Source: JBNGOQ01 sp050589645 (GTDB lineage Bacteria > Bacteroidota > Bacteroidia > Flavobacteriales > Flavobacteriaceae). From it: DNA of 64,000 bases. Each line of letters opens with the position of its first letter. Position 1 is the stretch's first letter. A model generated the notes under the pieces. It searched no databases and had not been told where the DNA came from. It saw only the letters and a program-made list of their open reading frames with translations. Of the stretch, positions 1 to 7,341 are shown piece by piece. The position numbers were made by a program, and so were the translations under genes. The DNA is taken from NCBI RefSeq assembly GCF_050589645.1, contig NZ_JBNGOQ010000003.1, positions 1-64,000 of the forward strand, written 5' to 3'.

Positions 1-440
1 GGTGGTCACGGCGTCCGTTGCCAGTTCCGCGGTACCGATCCCGCCGTCGGCGACGTCCAGGGTATATGGCGCCACTGTGGTACCGGACCCCGATCGTGTG
101 AGCGATCCGCTGGCGGTGGCGTTGGTGACCTCGTTGCCCACGATCCCATCTGCCTCGGCGGCCAGTGCGGCCTCCTCCCAGGCGGAGGCGGTATTGTTCC
201 ATTGAATGATGTTGCCGTCGGCCGTCCCATCGGCCAGTTTGGCCAGGGTCACGTTGGCATCGGTGATCTTGACGGTGGTCACGGCATCGTCGGCGAGCTC
301 GGCGGTATCGATCCCACCTGCGGCCACGTCCAGGGTGTACGGACTGGCTGCGGTCCCGGTGCCCGAGCGCGTAAGGGTGGCATCGGTGGCGTTGGTGACC
401 TCGTTGCCCACGATTCCGTCGGCTTCTGTTATTGTGGCTG
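1..440 (-). repeat. Second, GC-rich repeat family of about 90 residues in the surface protein
   Basis: GTTGGTGACCTCGTTGCCCA occurs at 121 and again at 391, and GGTGGTCACGGC at 1 and about 274. The encoded unit reads DGIVGNEVTNAT, then TRSGxGT, then PYTLDV, then TAELAxDAVTT. The array continues beyond the window edge. This stretch is visibly richer in G and C (GCC, ACC, GTC and GTG codons) than the 573-bp array. Confidence 0.8.
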
Positions 441-3366
441 CAGATACATCCAAATAGATTCCGCCATCGGTTCCGGCAGAGATATCATTATTGGCATCCG
501 TACTTAGGAAATCTTGACTAACAAGAGCTGTACCTCCTGTTGCGTCTGTGAAGGTAAGTGTGCCATCGCCGTTATCTGTAATGTCTACGGTCAGTGCTGC
601 TGCCAAGACCTCATCTACAGCATCTTGCACATCGGCTGCTAGCAGGCCGGAGACTGTATTATCATACGTTACTTCAGCTGCTGTCTGGTCGTCCGTACCC
701 ACAGAGGTGTCGGTTACCAACAACCAATCTGTACCGTTCCAGCGCATAAGCTGTCCTGCTGCAGTACCGTTGGCCAATTTGGCCAAGGCTACCGCATCAT
801 TAGCAATGTCCACTTCGGCGATGGTCCCGTTCAAGATATTACCGGTCTCTATGGTATTACTGGCAATATCATTGCCGGTTATGGTTCCATCGGTTATTTT
901 GGCACTGGTCACTTGGGAATCGGCAATTTTGGCTGTTGTCACCGCGTTGTTTGCCAGCTCTGTGGTACCTACCATACCAGCGGCAATCTCTAAAGTAACA
1001 TCAGTCAAAGTGGCATTGGTGCCTCCCCCTACAGTAAGGTCGTTGGAAGTAATGGAACCATCACCAGTCAGTCCGGCAGCATTTACAAATGCCCCGCCGT
1101 CCGTGCCGGCGGATATCAGGTTACCGGCATTGGTGCTGATGACATCAACGGTAGAAGTGCCCCCGTCTTCATCGGTATATGTGATGTCTCCGGTAGCATC
1201 ATTTTGGGCCAGTGAGGTGACCGTTTCCAAGTTGGTAATGGCATTGGTAAGGTCTACTTGATTGGTGGTTCCGTCCTCATCCACGTAATCCAGGTTGGTA
1301 TTGTCGGCGTTTAGAGCGATGCTGGTCACGGTCTCGTTGATTGCCGTGGTTGCACCTCCCTCAGCGGTATAAGTGGCTATCTGGTTCCCGGTCACCGTCC
1401 CGGTAACGGTGGTGATGGTCTCGTCAATGTCCACTGCCGTACCGTCTGCCTCCGTTACGGTAGCAATCAGGTTTCCGGCGATGACGTTGGAGATTGCAAT
1501 GCCGTTGGTGGTGATGGTTACGTCACTGCCATCATTATTGGTAAAGGTATAGGTGCCGTCCCCGTTGTCGGTGATATCGGCTTTGTCCACGTTGCGGGCG
1601 GTGCCCCCCTCATCGGTATAGGTGATGGTGCCGTCGGCGTTGTCCACAAAGGTGGCGATGGTCTCATCGATATCCACAGTGGTGCCGTCTGCCTCTGTTA
1701 CGGTAGCAATCAGGTTTCCGGCGATGACGTTGGAGATGGCAATGCCGTTTGTGTTTATAGTTACGTCGCTACCGTCGTTGTTGGTAAAGGTATAGGTGCC
1801 GTCCGCGTTGTCGGTGATATCGGCTTTGCTCACGTCACGGGCGGTGCCCCCCTCATCGGTATAGGTGATAGTACCGTCGGCATTGTCCACAAAGGTGGCA
1901 ATGGTCTCGTTGATGGCCGTGGTGGCGCCACCTTCGGCGGTATAGGTGGCTATTTGGTTCCCTGTCACGGTTCCCGCTATCGTGGTGATGGTCTCGTCAA
2001 TGTCCACTGCCGTACCGTCCGCTTCGGTGACCGTTGCGATGCGGTTTCCCGCGATGACATTGGAGATGGCAATGCCATTGGTGTTTATCGTTACGTCGCT
2101 GCCGTCGTTGTTGGTAAAGGTATAGGTACCGTCCCCGTTGTCGGTGATATCGGATTTGTTCACATTACGAGCCGTACCCCCCTCATCGGTATAGGTGATG
2201 GTGCCATCGGCGTTGTCCACAAAGGTGGCAATGGTTTCATCCACATCCACTGTGGTACCGTCTGCAGCAGTCACCGTTGCGATACGGTTTCCTGCAATTA
2301 GATTGGAGATCGCTATGCTGTTGGTATCTATTGTTACGTCGCTGCCGTCGTTGTTGGTAAAGGTATAGGTGCCGTCCCCGTTGTCGGTGATATCGGCTTT
2401 GTCCACGTTGCGGGCAGTGCCCCCCTCGTCGGTATAGGTGATAGTACCGTCGGCATTGTCCACAAAGGTGGCAATGGTCTCGTTGATGGCCGTGGTGGTG
2501 CCTCCCTCGGCGGTATAGGTGGCTATCTGGTTCCCGGTCACGGTCCCCGTTATCGTGGTGATGGTCTCGTCAATGTCCACCGCCGTACCGTCCGCCTCGG
2601 TGACCGTTGCGATACGGTTTCCCGCGATGACATTGGAGATGGCAATGCCATTGGTGTTTATCGTTACGTCGCTGCCGTCATTGTTGGTAAAGGTATAGGT
2701 ACCGTCCCCGTTGTCGGTGATATCGGATTTGTTCACATTACGAGCCGTACCCCCTTCATCGGTATAGGTGATGGTGCCATCGGCGTTGTCCACGAAGGTG
2801 GCAATGGTCTCATTGATTTGGGTTATTGTACCATCCGCTTCGGTTACTGTAGCGATCAGGTTACCTACTACCAAATCAGTAATGGTAATGCCATTGGTGT
2901 TTATAAGAACATCACTGCCATCATTATTGGTAAAGGTATAGGTGCCGTCCCCGTTGTCGGTGATATCGGATTTGTTTACCGTTTGTACTGTTCCGTCCTC
3001 ATCTATATAGGTGATCAAGCCATCCGCTCTGTCCTCCAGGACGGTCACCGTTTCCAAACCGGTAACGTCCCCGGGGTTGAGCAGTCGTTCCCAAGTGGTA
3101 TCCTGCCAGAAGTAGAACCCCGGTACAATATCGCCTGCTGCCGTAGGGACATATACAACAAGGCCATTTACGTTTCCATTGGTAATTGTTGTGGCATCGG
3201 TGGTGTTCTGCAATGCCACACGGGGAATGAGCACCCCTTTATCCGATGCGGTAATGTCTAATTGCGCCGATCCATCGGGAACCGGGCTTCCAATACTTAC
3301 CTGCCCATATGAAACTATGGAAATACATAAGGACATAAAGAAAAGGAGAAGTCTGTTTGATTTCAT
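1..3366 (-). CDS. Giant repetitive secreted surface protein (3' end outside window)
   Basis: An open frame of 1,122 codons starts at ATG 3366 and leaves the window without a stop. Residues 1-21 form a signal peptide (basic start, then LLLFFMSLCISIVSYG). Residues 22-100 resemble the head of Bacteroidota fibre-like proteins (VSIGSPVPDGSAQLDITA, then KGVLIPRVALQ, ending FYFWQDTTWERL). About residues 125-680 are a repeat array of Asp/Gly/Thr/Asn-rich beta-type modules (DNGDGTYTFTNNDGSDV, DNADGTITYTDEGGTAR). After that come TAELANNAVTTAKIADSQVT-type stretches, a WNGTDW motif near 874, and a second repeat family running off the edge. I infer an exported adhesin or fibre; a type IX secretion C-terminal domain would lie outside the window. 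The sequence gives no enzymatic function. Iterated 12-bp sites lie about 160 bp upstream. Confidence 0.85.
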   Translation of the reverse strand, partial: MKSNRLLLFFMSLCISIVSYGQVSIGSPVPDGSAQLDITASDKGVLIPRVALQNTTDATTITNGNVNGLVVYVPTAAGDIVPGFYFWQDTTWERLLNPGDVTGLETVTVLEDRADGLITYIDEDGTVQTVNKSDITDNGDGTYTFTNNDGSDVLINTNGITITDLVVGNLIATVTEADGTITQINETIATFVDNADGTITYTDEGGTARNVNKSDITDNGDGTYTFTNNDGSDVTINTNGIAISNVIAGNRIATVTEADGTAVDIDETITTITGTVTGNQIATYTAEGGTTTAINETIATFVDNADGTITYTDEGGTARNVDKADITDNGDGTYTFTNNDGSDVTIDTNSIAISNLIAGNRIATVTAADGTTVDVDETIATFVDNADGTITYTDEGGTARNVNKSDITDNGDGTYTFTNNDGSDVTINTNGIAISNVIAGNRIATVTEADGTAVDIDETITTIAGTVTGNQIATYTAEGGATTAINETIATFVDNADGTITYTDEGGTARDVSKADITDNADGTYTFTNNDGSDVTINTNGIAISNVIAGNLIATVTEADGTTVDIDETIATFVDNADGTITYTDEGGTARNVDKADITDNGDGTYTFTNNDGSDVTITTNGIAISNVIAGNLIATVTEADGTAVDIDETITTVTGTVTGNQIATYTAEGGATTAINETVTSIALNADNTNLDYVDEDGTTNQVDLTNAITNLETVTSLAQNDATGDITYTDEDGGTSTVDVISTNAGNLISAGTDGGAFVNAAGLTGDGSITSNDLTVGGGTNATLTDVTLEIAAGMVGTTELANNAVTTAKIADSQVTSAKITDGTITGNDIASNTIETGNILNGTIAEVDIANDAVALAKLANGTAAGQLMRWNGTDWLLVTDTSVGTDDQTAAEVTYDNTVSGLLAADVQDAVDEVLAAALTVDITDNGDGTLTFTDATGGTALVSQDFLSTDANNDISAGTDGGIYLDVSAATITEADGIVGNEVTNATDATLTRSGTGTAASPYTLDVAAGGIDTAELADDAVTTVKITDANVTLAKLADGTADGNIIQWNNTASAWEEAALAAEADGIVGNEVTNATASGSLTRSGSGTTVAPYTLDVADGGIGTAELATDAVTT
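1325..2990 (-). repeat. Composite tandem repeat: alternating 243-bp and 330-bp modules (573-bp period)
   Basis: The same anchor (GTAAAGGTATAGGT on the plus strand) recurs at 1541, 1784, 2114, 2357, 2687 and 2930, giving spacings of 243, 330, 243, 330, 243. A second anchor, CTGGTTCCC or its variant TTGGTTCCC, recurs at 1381, 1954 and 2527, exactly 573 bp apart. The protein therefore repeats as 81-residue and 110-residue modules in a 191-residue super-unit. Copies around 2060-2245 and 2633-2818 are nearly identical at DNA level, so duplication or homogenisation is recent. Confidence 0.9.
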
Positions 3367-3459
3367 AAGCAAAAAGTTTACTTTTTTTAAAGGTTATTAG
3401 TTAATAGATCCATCTTATTTATACCCTTTTTGATCTTGATGGCAATAAGAGGTTTTTTA

Positions 3460-3480
3460 CGTCAAACGTAAGTTTTGACG
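3460..3480 (-). promoter_or_regulatory. Promoter-like -7 box inside an inverted repeat, upstream of the surface protein
   Basis: On the minus strand TACGTTTG (3470-3463) matches the Bacteroidota -7 consensus TAnnTTTG. It lies inside the inverted repeat CGTCAAA...TTTGACG (3460-3466 with 3474-3480). The box is about 97 nt before the ATG at 3366. I see no well-spaced -33 TTTG, so promoter activity is inferred. A dyad overlapping the box would suit a repressor site. Confidence 0.4.
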
Positions 3481-3524
3481 GGGCGAAGTTACACTCAAAA
3501 CAGCGCGGGAAACAACAAAGACAA

Positions 3525-3560
3525 CTGGACAAAAATCTGTACAAAAGTCTATACAGAACA
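3525..3560. promoter_or_regulatory. Iterated 12-bp site A (three units) upstream of the surface protein
   Basis: Three head-to-tail 12-mers: CTGGACAAAAAT (3525), CTGTACAAAAGT (3537) and CTATACAGAACA (3549). This is the most diverged member of a family also found at 4364, 4463, 6594 and 7115. It lies about 160 bp upstream of ATG 3366. The rest of 3561-3902 holds no gene that I can support. Confidence 0.55.
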
Positions 3561-3902
3561 AAATGAAAATACTGAAGAAGGCGTCAAAAAACCTTTGTTT
3601 ATAGGTAGTTACGCCTTATGTTGACAACATTTTTTTACTGGATTTTTAATAAAGGGGAAAGCTTATGTTGTTTTGGAACTGTGTAAAAGTGTTACCGGGA
3701 AATTGAACGGGATACAGTCTACCCGAGCCTTATTTCCAATTAAATTTGTGAGGTATCGGAGGCACTGTTCTTTCCGTTTAGGCAAAAAACCAAACAGAGG
3801 TGAAAAGGTGCCTTTGAATCGCTCGGGATGTGCACAATACTAACGCATGGATATTAAAGGAGGTTGGGAAATAAAACTCGGCCAACCCGACTGGGGAATG
3901 CG

Positions 3903-4247
3903 CTACATTTCCATTTGCCCTTCCAAAAATCCGATGATACATTTATTGCAGGACACGTTTAATTTTTTTCGAAGTCGATAACGTGCTGTGTGCACACTTT
4001 CGGGGGAAATGCCCAGAATATTGGCTATGTGTGTTGTGGTTAAATTTAATTTTTCCAGCGCCAGCAAACGTTCTTCGGAATTGGTAAAATAATAGCCCTT
4101 GGTCAAAATTAAAGGAAAAAAGGAAGGATACACCAATGAGAACTTTTCCTTAAACAAGGACCAGTCCTGAGGGGTTAGAATTTTGACGGAAACAAGGTCA
4201 CTTAAAATGGCCACGATATCCATGTTTTTTTTGTTTTGGGTCTGCAT
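3903..4247 (-). CDS. Stand-alone LuxR-like HTH protein, truncated paralogue of the 625-residue regulator
   Basis: This 114-residue protein has no signal peptide, membrane segment or receiver domain. Residues 18-97 (from KILTPQDW to RYRLRKKL) align without gaps to residues 531-610 of the regulator encoded just upstream, with about 52 of 80 positions identical by eye. The HTH lies at about residues 58-97 (NSEERLLALEKL, IANILGISPESV, ARYRLRKKL). It thus consists of almost only a DNA-binding output domain. The tail (CNKCIIGFLEG) differs from the paralogue. Iterated 12-bp sites lie about 117 and 216 bp upstream. I infer a soluble regulator or competitor of the membrane-bound paralogue; the DNA target and the sign of regulation are unknown. 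Confidence 0.8.
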   Translation of the reverse strand: MQTQNKKNMDIVAILSDLVSVKILTPQDWSLFKEKFSLVYPSFFPLILTKGYYFTNSEERLLALEKLNLTTTHIANILGISPESVHTARYRLRKKLNVSCNKCIIGFLEGQMEM

Positions 4248-4363
4248 GTTCCGGATTCTTTAAATATGTGTTTGTTTTGATTTTTCACCGAACTCTCATA
4301 TACAGAGGGGGTTACTTGGTATACAAAGTCACGGCAAAATGAAATAAAAAGCCAATATATGGC

Positions 4364-4387
4364 CTAGACAAAATTCTAGACAATCCC
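4364..4387. promoter_or_regulatory. Iterated 12-bp site B (two units) upstream of the small HTH gene
   Basis: CTAGACAAAATT (4364-4375) is followed directly by CTAGACAATCCC (4376-4387). Eight bases are identical at a 12-bp offset. The site is about 117 bp before ATG 4247 (minus strand). It probably binds a regulator; the HTH proteins of this locus are the obvious candidates, but that is inference. Confidence 0.6.
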
Positions 4388-4462
4388 TGCTGAATACGTA
4401 AAGCAAAAAATAAAGGAAGCTTAAAAACTATAGAAAAAAAAGATCATGAAACGATATAAAAG

Positions 4463-4486
4463 CTAGACAAAACTCTAGACAATTGT
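4463..4486. promoter_or_regulatory. Iterated 12-bp site C (two units) between the two HTH genes
   Basis: CTAGACAAAACT (4463-4474) and CTAGACAATTGT (4475-4486), period 12. The site is 23-46 bp after the stop codon of the 625-residue regulator and about 216 bp before the start of the 114-residue gene. With site B it brackets a 261-bp intergenic region. Confidence 0.6.
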
Positions 4487-4508
4487 TTGTGCCCATTAAA
4501 GGGATGAA

Positions 4509-6386
4509 TTACAAGCTTTGTAAAAAGTCGATTACCCCGATGTCCTTGGGAGCACCCAGTTTTTTGCGCAAACGGTACCGTCCGGTCAGGACACTATCTG
4601 GGGAAATCCCCAGCATATGTGCTATCTCGTTGGTCTTTAGATGTAAACGCTCCAGAGCAAGAATGCGCTCTTCTGCGTTGGTAAGGTGAAACCCCTTGTT
4701 GTATATTCCCATGAAGAAGCAAGGATATACCAGGGTGAATTTTTCCTTGAAAATTTCCCAGTCGTCTTGGGTAAGGATTTTGGACCTGACCAGTTCCTGT
4801 ATGGTATTCAGTTCCTCCTTTTCCCCAAAGGACAGCTTCAATTGTTCCAATTCTTGGCATAGAACCTCCTGTTCTTGGCTTTTTTGTAGCAAGCGGTTGG
4901 TGAATTCAAGTAGCTCATTTTTATTTCGTTCCAATCGGGAGGCCAACGCCCGACGCTTCCGTTTTCCTGTTTCCCAGATGTAGTAAGCAATGCCGGTACC
5001 GGCCAAAATCACCGAAAACAGTACAATCCAAAGCGTTCTTCTTAGCGCCGTGGCCAATTCCTTGTCCTTTTCCAATAAATTTATGGTCGTTTTTTGCCGG
5101 TAAATTTCATTTTCATTGCGTTCGGCCTCGTACAAAGATTGATAGTACAAAAAAGCGTTGGTCTTTATGGTGTTATAGGCAGAATCCTTTACCTGCAGGT
5201 GGCGCTCCAAATGCTGGTATGCGTTCTTGAAGTTTTTTTGGGCGGCGTATACCTCAGCAATCTGCTTTTCGGCCCTGATCATCTCTTTCTTATTGCTTAT
5301 ACGATCTTTTTTTGCCAGTATTTTTTGCAAGGCCTGTTCGGCTTTTTTGTTTTTACCAATCCTGAGGTAATAGGAAGCTGTAACATTTAGGATGTTGTTT
5401 TCATAATATTTGGGTGCATCCGTGGTTTTTCTTAAGCTATCCGCTCTTTTGAGATTCATCCAGGTTTCTTCAAGGTCGCCTTGTTCCAGATAATACTGGG
5501 CATAACCTGTGGCAATCATCATTTGAAGTACTTGTTTTGAATTTCCTTCAGGAATGCTATCCAAATAGTGGGATGCCATGTCCACATATTTCTTTAGGTT
5601 CCCGTAGTCCTTGTGCTTAAGATAACCACCTCCGATATTAAAGGCATTTACACTTACCACATAGTAATCCTTATTTTTTAATCCAGAAGCGATGATTTTT
5701 TGACGTTCTTCATTGGCCTTTTCCACAAAATCATTCGAAGCATACGCGGAAGCCAAAGCAGAGAGGGTATGGGTCATATACGTAACATCGCCTAAGCTTT
5801 TATAGAGCGCATATGCCTTATTATACTGGTCTACCGCCTTCGGAAAATTTCTCAGATCGCTTTGGACCTGGCCATTGAAATAGATGGCATCGGCTTCAAA
5901 TATTGAATCTTTGGTAAGATGGAAGATATGCGCGGCTCTTTCATAGTCCTTGGATGCCTGCTTAAGGTCTTCCTTGTTAAAGTAGGCACCTCCCCTTTTT
6001 AACAACAAATGAGCTACCGATCGTCTTTTCTTGAATTTGGATCGATGGCCCAACATCTCATCCAGTACATAGATGGCCGAATCGGGTTTGCGGGTGTAGA
6101 GATACTCTTGCGAGACATATCTCAATTTTAGAACGGCCTTGTCCCATTCACCCAATTCTCTTGCCAAATCGATTGTACGCTTCAGGTAGGACGTCCGTTG
6201 CGGATGGTTTTTACGCACCATGGCTTCGGTCAGGGTATCCAAAATGCCAAATCGTTTGACATCGGAATTTGAATTTTCAAGTCGTTGTATGAGCGAGTCT
6301 ATCTTGGTTTGCGCCTGGGTAAAAACTGAAAAGAACACCATTGACGCTATGCATACTCTGACTCGACTTTTGTTCGTCCTATTCAT
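4509..6386 (-). CDS. TPR / single-membrane-span / LuxR-like HTH regulator
   Basis: The 625-residue protein has an N-terminal signal peptide (about 1-25, cut near TQAQ) and a helical repeat region (about 30-430) with TPR-like units such as AIYFNGQVQSDLRNFPKAVD and KKAEQALQKI. One membrane span lies at about 451-471 (TLWIVLFSVILAGTGIAYYIW), followed by a basic, coiled-coil-like stretch (475-525) and a C-terminal HTH (about 567-610; HMLGISPDSV, GRYRLRKKL). The layout puts the TPRs in the periplasm and the HTH in the cytoplasm, with no kinase or receiver domain, so I infer a membrane-anchored one-component regulator. Such TPR-TM-HTH proteins are known in Bacteroidota, usually without a known signal. 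It lies upstream of the short paralogue and the surface protein on the same strand. Site D is about 208 bp before its ATG. Confidence 0.85.
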   Translation of the reverse strand: MNRTNKSRVRVCIASMVFFSVFTQAQTKIDSLIQRLENSNSDVKRFGILDTLTEAMVRKNHPQRTSYLKRTIDLARELGEWDKAVLKLRYVSQEYLYTRKPDSAIYVLDEMLGHRSKFKKRRSVAHLLLKRGGAYFNKEDLKQASKDYERAAHIFHLTKDSIFEADAIYFNGQVQSDLRNFPKAVDQYNKAYALYKSLGDVTYMTHTLSALASAYASNDFVEKANEERQKIIASGLKNKDYYVVSVNAFNIGGGYLKHKDYGNLKKYVDMASHYLDSIPEGNSKQVLQMMIATGYAQYYLEQGDLEETWMNLKRADSLRKTTDAPKYYENNILNVTASYYLRIGKNKKAEQALQKILAKKDRISNKKEMIRAEKQIAEVYAAQKNFKNAYQHLERHLQVKDSAYNTIKTNAFLYYQSLYEAERNENEIYRQKTTINLLEKDKELATALRRTLWIVLFSVILAGTGIAYYIWETGKRKRRALASRLERNKNELLEFTNRLLQKSQEQEVLCQELEQLKLSFGEKEELNTIQELVRSKILTQDDWEIFKEKFTLVYPCFFMGIYNKGFHLTNAEERILALERLHLKTNEIAHMLGISPDSVLTGRYRLRKKLGAPKDIGVIDFLQSL

Positions 6387-6593
6387 CTCCTGTAAAGTGA
6401 TACCGTGGGATTAAGATATACAATTAATTCCGTTCTCTTCCACACGTTAATTGAACGCCTGGCAATTGCTACGTACGCACTTAATTCAGATTGCCATACC
6501 GTCGCAGCCAAGTAGCGATTGATGCAGGCCAATACTACTTGCAAAACACCTTTCAAAAAAAGCATATAAAAAAAGAAATCACCCCATAGGAGT

Positions 6594-6629
6594 CTAGACA
6601 AAAATCTAGACAAAATCCTAGACATGCTT
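6594..6629. promoter_or_regulatory. Iterated 12-bp site D (three units) upstream of the TPR-HTH regulator
   Basis: CTAGACAAAAAT (6594), CTAGACAAAATC (6606) and CTAGACATGCTT (6618) form three head-to-tail 12-mers. This is the best-preserved array. It is about 208 bp before ATG 6386, which suggests that the regulator controls its own gene. Confidence 0.65.
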
Positions 6630-6691
6630 GCTAGAGAATCCAAGGTATGATTCCCTAGGGCAGAGTGAGTCCTTTCGAAATGGGCGGTCAC

Positions 6692-6727
6692 CAAAAAGAA
6701 AGGGGCCTGGTATAATACCAATGCCCC
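6692..6727 (-). terminator. Terminator-like hairpin 1 (minus strand)
   Basis: GGGGC (6702-6706) pairs with GCCCC (6723-6727), and inner GGTAT (6709-6713) pairs with ATACC (6715-6719). On the minus strand the stem is followed by TTTCTTTTT, as in an intrinsic terminator. It sits upstream of site D, so it could shield the regulator from read-through. Confidence 0.5.
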
Positions 6728-6939
6728 CCTCTACCTACACAAAGAAAAAGTTGTTGCTTTTTCAGTATGTATCCATAACCTATCCGAGCTATCCCCTATG
6801 CCCCGAAACCGGAACAAAAGACTAAGTAGGTTTGGGCTACATAATCACTCCCCAAAGTGAATAAATAGTAGGTTTTGCCAAATAGAAATTTGCTAAAACA
6901 TATAGGTCGCAGGTTCTTTTACTTTTTTCATGTATTAAA

Positions 6940-6981
6940 AGGTATAAAGGGGCCAGGTGCTATATTATCGTACCCGACCCC
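6940..6981 (-). terminator. Terminator-like hairpin 2 (minus strand), related to hairpin 1
   Basis: GGGG (6949-6952) pairs with CCCC (6978-6981), and GGTGC (6956-6960) pairs with GTACC (6970-6974) with one G-T pair. The minus-strand flank is T-rich (TTTATACCTTTT). The segment AAAGGGGCC(A/T)GGT is shared with hairpin 1, so the two are probably copies of one element. Confidence 0.4.
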
Positions 6982-7114
6982 ATTCAAGCCAAATAAACAA
7001 CCAAAATTGAACAAATCGTTATTTTTAATTTGATGGGGTTTTCCTTATTTCGACCTCCATGTTAAAATATGATACAAAGAAAACGGGGAATGATGGAAAA
7101 AACTAAATAACAGT

Positions 7115-7138
7115 ATAGACAAAATTCTGGACAGTTTT
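7115..7138. promoter_or_regulatory. Iterated 12-bp site E (two units) before tRNA-Val
   Basis: ATAGACAAAATT (7115-7126) followed by CTGGACAGTTTT (7127-7138), period 12, a weaker match to the family. It is 70 bp upstream of tRNA-Val on the plus strand, and about 135 bp before hairpin 2 when read on the minus strand. Its target is unclear. Confidence 0.45.
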
Positions 7139-7207
7139 CACGGAAGGTTTATATTCCGATCAAATTGTTTAATGTTTGGATAATTTTCCGATATTGCAGG
7201 CCCAAAT

Positions 7208-7282
7208 GGGATATTAGCTCAGTTGGTTTAGAGCGCTGCCTTGACAGGGCAGAGGTCACCGGTTCGAATCCAGTATATCCCA
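7208..7282 (+). tRNA. tRNA-Val (anticodon GAC)
   Basis: Acceptor arm GGGATAT (7208-7214) pairs with ATATCCC (7275-7281), with discriminator A at 7282. The D-arm segment is TAGCTCAGTTGG. The anticodon stem CTGCC/GGCAG encloses the loop TTGACAG, so the anticodon is GAC (valine). The T arm contains GGTTCGAATCC. CCA is not encoded; CACAAAA follows. Confidence 0.93.
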
Positions 7283-7289
7283 CAAAATG

Positions 7290-7316
7290 CCACCCGATAA
7301 ATACGGGTGGTTTTTT
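7290..7316 (+). terminator. Intrinsic terminator of tRNA-Val
   Basis: CCACCCG (7290-7296), a 7-nt loop, CGGGTGG (7304-7310), then six T. Confidence 0.85.
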
Positions 7317-7341
7317 CTTCAGGACCTATACAAAAATGGGA

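Larger units (their letters stand above)
6630..7207. other. Long gene-poor spacer with two hairpins and iterated site E
   Basis: No convincing protein-coding frame is visible here. The stretch carries two related GC-rich hairpins (6702-6727 and 6949-6981) and site E (7115-7138). On the minus strand the longest interesting frames are only about 7-11 codons. An untranslated RNA running from near site E towards the hairpin at 6949 is possible but not shown. Confidence 0.5.

Noticed and set aside
1325..2990. Repeat array as a CRISPR
   Set aside because: The repeats are in frame, contiguous and 243/330 bp long, without short spacers or cas genes; they encode protein modules.
548..3400. Long plus-strand frames opposite the surface gene (548-1261, 1954-2301, 2818-3261, 3179-3400)
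   Set aside because: They mirror the repetitive minus-strand gene, whose frame has a signal peptide and regular protein repeats; the plus-strand translations have no recognisable content.
6383..6721. 112-residue minus-strand frame upstream of the TPR-HTH regulator
   Set aside because: It covers site D and hairpin 1, overlaps the regulator start and shows no domain or sensible composition.
3525..7138. 12-bp iterons as a replication or plasmid origin
   Set aside because: Only two or three units per cluster, spread over 3.6 kb next to gene starts, with no Rep-like gene or DnaA-box cluster seen; regulator binding sites fit better.
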